Shown here: positions 57,301-64,000 of the stretch, piece by piece | Layout: each line of letters begins with the position of its first letter | Numbering within the stretch: position 1 is the stretch's first letter | Origin: Diadema setosum | Lineage: Eukaryota; Echinodermata; Echinoidea; Diadematoida; Diadematidae | DNA length: 64,000 bases | Direction of reading: 5' to 3' | Assembly (NCBI RefSeq): GCF_964275005.1 | Contig: NC_092706.1 | Span: 28,634,781 to 28,698,780, forward strand | Translations under genes and position numbers: made by a program | Notes under the pieces: model-generated | The model's input: the letters and a program-made list of their open reading frames with translations, nothing else | What the model was told of the DNA's origin: nothing | Databases searched by the model: none

Positions 57301-60300
57301 CACATTTATGCTAATTAGTGAGGAATACCACGGAAACAAGTTAATCAGACGTACCCCTGGACCTTACATTTGGAAACAATATGTAGAACGGCGTTGTGCA
57401 TGGGCTTAAAATCCAATCACGCCTTGTATACAGAGCTTTACAAACAGGCGAAGTGTAGACGTATTTACTGTCGCGATTACAACGGTGATAATGTACACTT
57501 AACGTATGTACGCTGTGGTGTCCCCTTGTTTGTTAAACTGGCAACAATAAAATCGTGACAGGTTGATTTTTTTCTTCTTCTTTTTTTGCTAGTGTAGAGC
57601 GTTAACACAAAACACCGATGGGTCAACGTACTAGGTAGATGAACTCACCACATACAAAACTGATAATACCACATAACGTAAATATTGTGTGATTTGGATG
57701 CGATTCAAACATTCATTGTTAGATTGCTGGTTTGTGGCAAATTCTTTACAAAGATGCATGTGCTGTACATTTCCCGTACCGATTGTCACATGAACTTTAA
57801 TTTAACCTATTATAGTTGGTTTTCAGCTGACAGAATTTGTTCCCATTTGACTTCTTACGACGTTGTAATTCACATGAATATTTCATATCACCTAACCATT
57901 ATAAATCAATGTCTTGTTAGAACGGCACATGATTTTGATATTTCTGAACATGTTTCATATCTTTCACAAAGCAATGCAAGTACATGTATACATCTAAGTA
58001 GGGCCTACCCACTGTCTTAATTTTTTTTTTCATTTTAATTTCTGTGGTCATATATATTTTGCTTCCATGCCGAAATTATGATTATTCAATAGAATATTCA
58101 TTCACATCTATTTTGCTGTCCTAAATCTTTTAAGTGATATCATTCTTCCCCTTTGCGAAATGCACTTTGTGTTGTGTTGTTGTTGTTGTTGAGTAAAAGA
58201 GAGATAGACAGACTGAAAAAAGAGAGAAGTATACAAATATATTATGCAATCTGAATCTGCTCATATTATGTATGCGTGAATATTTCTTTGAGAGATAGAC
58301 AGAAAGAGAAGAAAGAGACAGCTATGTAGATAGACAGACAGAAAGAACAGACAGACGACTCGTACCAATCGCTCGATCGATAGACAAAGACAGAAGTATC
58401 GGTATATAGAAAGACATGATGAGAGAGGGAGATAAGGAGAGAGGGAGTAAGAAAGAGAAGAAGAAGAAGAAGAAGAAGAAGAAGAAGAAGAAGAAGAAGA
58501 AGAAGAAGAAGAAGAAGAAGAAGAGATAGAAATGAAAGATGATGTACTTTTCTGACAGGGGTTACTTTGCTCCCGACAGACCAACTAATCTTCTCGGCAA
58601 ATTAACCGCAAATGGAATCAAAAACTGTTTTACATGCCTAAGTCCCAACACGAGCGAAACTCCTCGCGGTAAACATGACATCATCAAAAAACAATGAAAT
58701 CAAGACGCAAGGGGAGTTGACATGAGGGAGGAAAAGACCACAGAGTTAGAGGATTTCTATGGACATAATACTGGATTGACATTCACTTGTCATTCACTGT
58801 CTTCATGTGAGCTTCATCTTTTCTTCTCGCCGATCTATTATTTCCAGTTTAAGACTTTTTCTCATGCAAGTTTTATTCCAGTTTGCAATGGATTTGCAAC
58901 GCCGCCTGTAACGAGAATTTTATATCAATCTTCCCAAACTGTATACTCAAATTCTAAACATCTTAAAACGTCTTTTTCACTTCTAGGTAAAACTCGTACA
59001 CTACTGAAGTCAAGGTGTTGCAGATACATATACAATTGCACCTATTCCCATCCTACTATGGTCTACTTCAACCGTTGTTTTCTTTCTAAAACAAGACACA
59101 AGATGTATACACTGTCAGATGGACATCTGAATGGTGGTAGATGTGTTTTTACCGATAATAATCTTTATGACTGGTTGTAGAACACACGCAAAGCAGAGAG
59201 GCCTACATTTTTCTTTTTACCAGGTGCATATTTGTTCTGCGATAACATCAACACAAAAACATGCATGGCGGGTGGGGAGATTTTGTCTACCTGAAATTCT
59301 TGGATTAAGGAGCTGCCATACGCTACATTATGACAGCATCTTGGGCCATTGTGTTGTTCTGCTTTCTTAATTATACAAGTATGATATGATATGATATGAT
59401 ATGATATATGATATGATATGATATGATATAGCTGGAATTTTAACTAGAAGGTGATGGTCAGTGAATGAAACTTACTGATGTGACAAATATTTTGAATGCA
59501 TGCATCTATCACGAACCGTCTTGAAAAGACATCTCTGGTATTTGAGGAAAATTAAAATTTCGAACAATAATCTAAGCACTCATTGTAAAGAGTAAAAGTG
59601 AAGACAGTTTACACTTGTATATCTTAAATCTACCACGTGCTTTCATGAATGCGACTAACATATTGGTGTGACATTTCATGGGATTTGGGGAAGGCGTTTG
59701 CCGAAGACAGCCACTATCCTAAAATAGATGCCTTAGACGTCGGATTTTAATAGGATCACAGGCCTTGCCTTCTTCTTCACAGACAGAACCGTGCATGAAC
59801 AATAAGGACCTTTAAACATGGCCGCAGAATACAGTAATGTATGACCTAACCTAAAGGATCCTCAATGGCAATCATAACTTTAAAATGGCACGTATTTTTC
59901 AAACCATGCAATACGTTGTATACATATAACTGGAATAGGACACTATAGTCTTGAAATCTTGATGGGCGCGTATTACGCAATGTGTATAAAAATGCCTGAC
60001 ACTGGCCTATCAAGAAATGGACATAAAAATACTGTTTTCAATTCTTAAAACAAAAAAACCAAAAAAAAAAAAATAAACATTCCAACACAATGTATTGATT
60101 TGATAACATTATATTATATACTTCATACTTCACAGTTGTTGTTAGTATTAATGGTGTAACACAAACACGCCTCTCTATATCATAAACATACCCGCGATTG
60201 ATGATTATACGACTGCGAACTTCAGACGATTTAATGATATCAAGTCTTAAATTAACTTGCCCAAGCTAGAGAGACATCATTTCCCAACGTCCATACGAAC

Positions 60301-63107
60301 GTTTGATGTCATCAAAATGCAAGATGTTGCAATCCCCCCCCCCCCCGGACATGAATATACAGGCGAAACTGGAGTTCATTGAGGCTAGTGAAATTACAGT
60401 GACATCTACAATCAATTTGTTAGTTTCCATTGAGTGTAATCAATCAAGAAGATGATCACTACGACATTTCTAACTGATCACTGGTTTCATTTTCTGCTTG
60501 GCTATTGTATAGGCAAGCGAAGGAAGTACTTTTGATACGTAACAGTTGGTTGCATTATAGTCGCACGAACATTCATATTAAATATTCACATGCTATTAGA
60601 ATTTGCTTGCATCGTTTCAGCTGTAAACGGGTCGAGTTATACATTATGTAGGACTCTGATGTGATGATATTGAATGCTTACTGCCTCGCAGAAAGAAAGT
60701 CTCTAGTCTGATTGTATATATAGCGTGACTAACATTACGCAACCACCGTCACTTGCATCATAAAAGCGCTCTTCATTCCGAATTACTGAAGGATTGCACA
60801 CAATCAAAATATTTGAAAACGATGATAAGTGCGGATCTCTACATGAAAAAACAAAAACAAAAACGAGTTAAAAACACGTAATTTACATCGCATTTATGGC
60901 AGCATCATGGCTCCTGAACCAAATGGGCACTTAAAATCGAAATTATAGGTGTTATCTTTGTAGTATCTTAGTATATAGGGTTAAATGAAAACAGTGGCAA
61001 TAAAAACAAAGAAACAACAACAAACAAACAAACAGATACAGAAAACACCAACACAATTTAACCCTTTCTCTGACAGGGACTTTGGACAGTATGTAAACGC
61101 TGAGGTTTTCTGTGCCAATCTGCACTCAGAGCACACAAAGGGTTAATGCGAATAATTATTGAATTGACTCACCTTCTACGATGATCTTTGCGCTTGACTC
61201 TGCGGAACCACACGAGTTAACGGCCTTACACGTGTAAGTCCCCGCGTCCTCTAGGGTGGCTAGCTTCACGATAAGAACCGCGACATCGTCATCGGGAAAG
61301 CTGAGTTTGTACTTGCGATCGTTCTTGAGTTCGACGTCGTTCCTGTACCAGTGGATGTCGGGTTCGGGCTCGCCGACGACTTGGCATTTCAGCATGGCCG
61401 AGTTGTCCTCGAGCACCGTCACGTCGCGGAGTCCGCCCTCCAGAAAGGCGGGCGGCTCGGACGCGGGCGGAGAGCGATCGCCGTTCTGAGCTGCGTGATC
61501 CATGACTGCGTTGACCGCGGCTCGTTCTGACTTGGTCACGGGCTCCTCCACGAGAGCGGGCTTTTCTGGCGACACGACAGGCGGGGACAACTCCACTGGC
61601 GCCGAAACTACAGCTTTATTGTTATTGGTGTTCGTGTTGTGCTGTACCGCCGTTGAGGGCTCGGTTCCGTTTATCACCTTGGACAGACGCACATTGAAAG
61701 TGGATGCGACTTTGTCCTTGGTAGAATCGTGTTCTATCACACTGCGAGTTCCGTCGCTAGACGGCGCCCTTATGACAGCTTCCTCCTCACACACAGCCTT
61801 CTCTACACTGAGATTGGATTCGTCATCTGTAAAATAGCAAAACATCACTCAGAAATGTCAATTGCTAGGACATAAAACAACAAACTAGAGGAAAGTTAAA
61901 CACTAAAAATAAAAGAATAATAAAATAATGGATAAGTTTTCAACCTCTTTGCCTGTCTACCCGTGGGTCAGTTTTGTTTCTTTTTCTTTGTCTCTATCAA
62001 TTTGGATATATCATAGTATTACATAAACTTCTATTTTTTATATCTACATATGTTTTTGTATCTAATTATCTATACATCTATCTTTTAGTTATTGGTCGAA
62101 CAATGAATCAGTTGAACTCTCTGTCTATCAGAGTACCCAGCAGTCGACATAACTCCCTCTCTACTCGCCTATCTATCCATCTGTCTATTTGTATATCCAT
62201 CTGTCCATCGGTATATCTAAATTTATCTAATTCAATTTCAGTTCATTTGTTGATCAATTCGTCTATAAGTCTATCAAAGTATTAAAGGGTGTGTACAGTT
62301 CTGGTCGAGGTGAGGATTTAGCTTTCAACGTTTTGCGAGATATTCAGAAACCACTCTATGAAATGTCAAAGAGCATGCAATTCTAAGGGGTATCAAAAGT
62401 TTATTTGATGAAAATTGGTTTTGAAATGGCTGAGATATCCAAAAACAAGGTGAAACAAAGAGATCCTAATAAAGTTGTGGCCTGTCGCCTTTTATTATTA
62501 TCACTTTTTTGGATATCTTATCCATTTGAAAACCAATTTTCATCAAATAAACGTTGAATCCTTCTTAAAATTACATGCTCTTTCATATTTCATAAGAGGT
62601 TTCTCATTATCTCACTTAAGAATGTTCACAACATGAATCCCCACCTCCACCAGTACTGTACAGTCCCTTTAATTCATTTACAAGTGTATCTAACCAATAT
62701 ATCATTGTTTAACCCATCTAGCCATTTAATTTAACTGTCGATTATGTTAGTTTATCAAAATATTTATTTATTTATCTACCTACAAAATTGACCCATAAAA
62801 TGTTGTCGTTTAACCCACCTTGCCATATATTTACATATCTCTCGTCATTTCTCACTGCCTATCTGTTCACTCATCTCTCCATATATCTTTCTATCTACCT
62901 ATTCATCTCTCCATCCACTAATCTCCATCCATCTATCAATCTCCATCCATCTATCTATCAATCTACCTACCTACATACCTATCTATATACCTATATACCT
63001 ATCTATCTATCTATCCATCTATCTACCTATACTACCTACCTATCTACCTATCTTTCTACCTATGCCTATCTATCTATCTATCTATCTATATCTATCTATC
63101 TATCTAC

Positions 63108-63173
<66 letters not shown>

Positions 63174-63440
63174 CATCCATCTATCTATCTACCTATATAC
63201 CTATCTATCTATCTGTCTATATCTATGTCTTTATCTATCTACCTATCTTTCTATCTCCCTATCTGTAATATGTCTAACAATCTATCTAAACTCCTCAAAT
63301 TTATAATATCTTGGTCCTGGTACCTTGTACAGTGAGGTCTGCACTGCAGGAGACCTGCCCCACTTCGTTGGTAGCCGTGCAGGTATAGTCGCCTTCGTCC
63401 TCGGGGAAAGCCTCAGCGATCAGAAGCTTGGCCACGTTAT
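44627..63440 (-). CDS. MYLK: Myosin light chain kinase, smooth/non-muscle type (3' part)
   Basis: Ten exons (63440-63324, 61826-61173, 54681-54400, 53966-53616, 52677-52587, 52198-51995, 51279-50938, 50265-50113, 49458-49335, 45334-44627) join in perfect phase to about 1007 residues. They encode the end of one Ig domain, a long linker and a second Ig, a third Ig, an FN3 domain, the whole kinase domain, the calmodulin-binding helix and a C-terminal telokin-like Ig. Kinase hallmarks are [28 protein letters not shown] and APE. By family knowledge it phosphorylates the myosin regulatory light chain when Ca2+/calmodulin binds, driving actomyosin contraction. The Ig and FN3 exons are all symmetric phase 1-1 modules. 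The 5' part lies beyond the window. Confidence 0.96.
45521..46306. repeat. TTAA-flanked element with subterminal G/C palindromes (copy 2)
   Basis: Both ends read TTAACCCTATTCTAACTGG inward. Near each end lies a palindrome of a G-run, the core GTCAAATTGAC and a C-run (45538-45570, 46233-46261). GATCGCGCGATCG and GCCGAGATCTGAAG in the inner flank match copy 1 at 16771-17544, in inverted orientation. Confidence 0.85.
46882..47077. repeat. TA-flanked MITE, family C (copy 4)
   Basis: The ends CAGTGCACTCCCGTTATAAC and GATAACGGGAGTCCACTG are inverted repeats with TA on both sides. Confidence 0.85.
49137..49215. repeat. Microsatellite (TTTTG)n
   Basis: Repeated GTTTT units with variable T number. 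Confidence 0.9.
49335..49458 (-). CDS. MYLK: MYLK exon, end of kinase and start of the calmodulin-binding helix
   Basis: The exon reads [20 protein letters not shown], then the pseudosubstrate linker and [12 protein letters not shown]. The basic residues and Trp are the N-terminal anchor of the calmodulin site. It ends in phase 0 exactly after RRRWQ. Confidence 0.95.
49459..50112 (-). other. MYLK intron
   Basis: It is 654 bp with GTTAGT and TTTCAG borders on the - strand and no recognised repeat. Confidence 0.8.
50113..50265 (-). CDS. MYLK: MYLK exon, kinase C-lobe
   Basis: The exon reads [20 protein letters not shown] and [20 protein letters not shown], and then GLLIQKK plus two bases before GTTAGT. 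It matches the C-lobe of MLCK closely. Confidence 0.96.
50266..50937 (-). other. MYLK intron with family C MITE
   Basis: Most of the right half is the MITE at 50629-50844. The rest shows nothing. Confidence 0.8.
50629..50844. repeat. TA-flanked MITE, family C (copy 5)
   Basis: The left end CAGTGCACTCCCGTTATAAC is canonical and preceded by TA. The right end has diverged (ACTGGGGTCCATTTTACTCC). Confidence 0.75.
50938..51279 (-). CDS. MYLK: MYLK exon, kinase catalytic core
   Basis: The exon runs from [20 protein letters not shown] through the catalytic loop HLDLKPENI, metal-binding [15 protein letters not shown] and [11 protein letters not shown]. All catalytic residues (Lys, Asp, Asn, DFG Asp, APE Glu) are present, so the kinase looks active. 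Confidence 0.97.
51280..51994 (-). other. MYLK intron with CA-rich minisatellite
   Basis: It contains the minisatellite at 51700-51975 and otherwise AT-rich DNA. Confidence 0.8.
51700..51975. repeat. CA-rich minisatellite, unit 71 bp
   Basis: CATGGACATAC recurs at 51759, 51830 and 51901, an exact 71-bp period. CACTGCCATAAACATTGTA recurs in two of the units. Confidence 0.85.
51995..52198 (-). CDS. MYLK: MYLK exon, kinase N-lobe
   Basis: The exon begins with the last base of Lys and [20 protein letters not shown], and then KMIK with the ATP-binding Lys. The helix C segment is [15 protein letters not shown]. It ends MIMVLE before GTGAGT. Confidence 0.96.
52199..52586 (-). other. MYLK intron, 388 bp
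   Basis: No recognised feature. Confidence 0.8.
52587..52677 (-). CDS. MYLK: MYLK exon, start of kinase domain
   Basis: The exon encodes [20 protein letters not shown] and IKEILG plus two bases of Lys. This is the lead-in to the glycine-rich loop. Acceptor TTTGTAG, donor GTAAGT. Confidence 0.93.
52678..53615 (-). other. MYLK intron between FN3 and kinase exons
   Basis: The 938 bp show no repeat family or coding signal. A CpG-rich patch lies around 52950-53000. Confidence 0.75.
53616..53966 (-). CDS. MYLK: MYLK exon, fibronectin type III domain
   Basis: The exon contains [39 protein letters not shown] and [12 protein letters not shown], the FN3 signature Trp, Tyr and NxxG residues. It is followed by an acidic, Ser-rich tail before the kinase. 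It is phase 1 at both ends. Confidence 0.96.
53967..54399 (-). other. MYLK intron, 433 bp
   Basis: It holds a C-run near 54269-54285 followed by CAACAA and CACCAC simple repeats. Confidence 0.8.
54400..54681 (-). CDS. MYLK: MYLK exon, complete Ig domain
   Basis: The exon reads [20 protein letters not shown], then [15 protein letters not shown] and [20 protein letters not shown]. It encodes one whole I-set Ig in a 94-codon, phase 1-1 exon. The usual second Cys position is Leu (RYTLLVEN), so the canonical disulphide pair is incomplete, as in many intracellular Ig domains. Confidence 0.95.
55041..55116. repeat. Short TTAA-type MITE, family N (copy 1)
   Basis: The left end TTACCCTTTGTGTGCAAGGG and the right end CACTCAAAGGGTTAA are inverted repeats. 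The layout matches 61058-61146, including the AGGGACTT and CAATC.GCACTC motifs. Confidence 0.65.
56245..57285. repeat. Long inverted repeat, arms about 480-540 bp
   Basis: The left arm begins TTAAAGATAATAAAAAGTTT and the right arm ends with its complement, AACTTTTTATTATCTTTAA. Mirror matches include GCCCCAAAGTGCTCTCATG, the GACCGAGTC region and CAATTCGAACAGAAAGGGAC. The axis lies near 56730-56750. The right arm has extra copies of a GGGCTGCTGGTCGCAGT unit. TTAA at both outer ends suggests another TTAA element. Confidence 0.8.
58456..58523. repeat. Microsatellite (AAG)n
   Basis: About 22 uninterrupted AAG units. Confidence 0.95.
59380..59430. repeat. Microsatellite (ATGAT)n
   Basis: About ten 5-bp units, with one two-base slip in the middle. 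Confidence 0.9.
61058..61146. repeat. Short TTAA-flanked MITE, family N (copy 2)
   Basis: The ends TTAACCCTTTCTCTGACAGG and GCACACAAAGGGTTAA are inverted repeats with TTAA on both sides. Confidence 0.7.
61173..61826 (-). CDS. MYLK: MYLK exon, linker plus Ig domain
   Basis: The first 125 or so residues form a disordered linker rich in Ser, Pro, Glu and Asn (for example [20 protein letters not shown]). An I-set Ig follows, from [20 protein letters not shown] through WYRNDVELK to [14 protein letters not shown]. It is phase 1 at both ends, with acceptor TTTTACAG and donor GTGAGT. Confidence 0.95.
62282..62672. repeat. TTAA-flanked foldback element, family E (copy 4)
   Basis: The arms from TTAAAGGGTGTGTACAGTTC and to GTACTGTACAGTCCCTTTAA are complementary with TTAA at both ends. 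Internal sequence closely matches copy 1. Confidence 0.9.
62870..63275. repeat. Microsatellite (ATCT)n with variants
   Basis: A perfect ATCT core around 63110-63175 lies in a longer field of ATCT, ACCT and ATCC units. It produces a long Ser/Ile/Tyr/Leu ORF that is not a gene. Confidence 0.95.
63324..63440 (-). CDS. MYLK: MYLK exon, C-terminal half of an Ig domain
   Basis: The exon reads [20 protein letters not shown] and [18 protein letters not shown]. This is the D.G.Y.C.A.N..G signature of an I-set Ig. The first half of the domain must lie on an upstream exon outside the window. It is phase 1 at both ends. Confidence 0.93.
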
Positions 63441-64000
63441 CTGAATTGGAACGAGACATAGCAAGGTGTTAAGTTACGACAGGTGGTAGATTCACGGGTG
63501 TTTTGGAATGAAAATGAAGGGAGACGTTACCATTCGAGCAGTTGGCATAAATTATAATCCATAATAGAACACAAATCATTCAAACCTTTGAATGATACTC
63601 TACTGAAAAAAACCACAACAGCACATTATGCCGTAAACTAATTTCATGATTATTTTTTAAAGAAGGGAATTCGACTGTCCTCAATTTTCGTCTAATTTGT
63701 GCGTGTGGTTATTGAGGACAATCTCTTGTCAATGAAAACGTTAGTCTGTCGGATTTATTTGATGATCTCTTGCGTACTGAAAACAAGCGAAACAAACAAA
63801 CAAACAGAAAAACAGACAGACAGACAAACAAATAAACAAACAATTCAACGAAACGAAGACACCGAGTGGGCAGTGTGCTGCCGTTCCCAATCCCGTAATT
63901 TTGATGTCAAAGTCAAGTTAATATTCCTCGACCCATTTGGCCACCTAATGAGGCGAGGCGAGATTGAGGCTTGACTATGAAAGCTGTTCACGGTTAACGA
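63441..64000 (-). other. MYLK intron running off the window
   Basis: It contains (AAAC) and (AGAC) simple repeats at 63786-63843. No further exon is visible before the edge. Confidence 0.75.

Larger units (their letters stand above)
54682..61172 (-). other. Large MYLK intron
   Basis: The 6.5 kb intron holds two short MITEs of one family (55041-55116, 61058-61146), a 1 kb inverted repeat (56245-57285), and (AAG)n and (ATGAT)n microsatellites. The stretches 55120-56240, 57290-58450 and 59435-61050 show nothing else recognisable. Confidence 0.8.
61827..63323 (-). other. MYLK intron with foldback element and ATCT microsatellite
   Basis: It holds the family E element at 62282-62672 and the long (ATCT)n region. 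No additional exon was seen. Confidence 0.85.

Noticed and set aside
58261-58584. 107-codon Ser-rich ORF on the - strand
   Set aside because: Translation of the AAG microsatellite and flanking purine-rich DNA.
62788-63306. 172-codon ORF
   Set aside because: Translation of the ATCT microsatellite.

Overview
The window is nuclear DNA of a marine invertebrate animal. It has AT-rich introns, GT-AG splice sites, many microsatellites and a dense load of short inverted-repeat DNA elements. The vertebrate-type myosin light chain kinase with a telokin-like C-terminus, together with the repeat style, suggests an invertebrate deuterostome, most likely an echinoderm. That placement is inference.

Two host genes can be read confidently, and they converge tail to tail. 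On the + strand, 7562-34666 encodes GMPPA, the alpha (regulatory) subunit of mannose-1-phosphate guanylyltransferase. Eleven coding exons join in perfect phase to a 422-residue protein, against about 420 in human. The last coding exon exists twice (30049-30149 and 34566-34666) with the same length and phase and 20 of 33 identical residues, which predicts two C-terminal isoforms. On the - strand, 63440-44627 encodes the 3' part of a smooth/non-muscle type myosin light chain kinase (MYLK). It carries three Ig domains or parts of them, an FN3 domain, the full Ser/Thr kinase domain, the calmodulin-binding segment and a telokin-like C-terminal Ig. Its 5' part lies beyond the right edge.

Layout: 1-4300 is repeat-bearing DNA. 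A candidate first coding exon of an unknown - strand gene sits at 4309-4386 under a CpG-rich stretch. A truncated LINE lies at about 5080-6348. GMPPA follows, with large introns. Intron 7 holds a GC-rich, gene-like island (17580-20350) with unexplained ORFs, one of them cysteine-rich. Between the two genes lies a 3.4 kb foldback element (35717-39144) made of hundreds of bases of 13-bp repeats and about 20 evenly built hairpins. The 3' flank and probable 3' UTR of MYLK run from about 42050 to 44626.

The commonest theme in the non-coding DNA is inverted-repeat elements flanked by TTAA (at least seven families, more than ten copies) or TA (two families, about eight copies), often nested or abutting. 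One TTAA family has two copies whose terminal repeats and subterminal G/C palindromes differ between copies but match within each copy. I recognised no LTR retrovirus-like or Polinton-like element and no CRISPR array or rRNA gene. The tRNA-like sequences found look like SINE heads.
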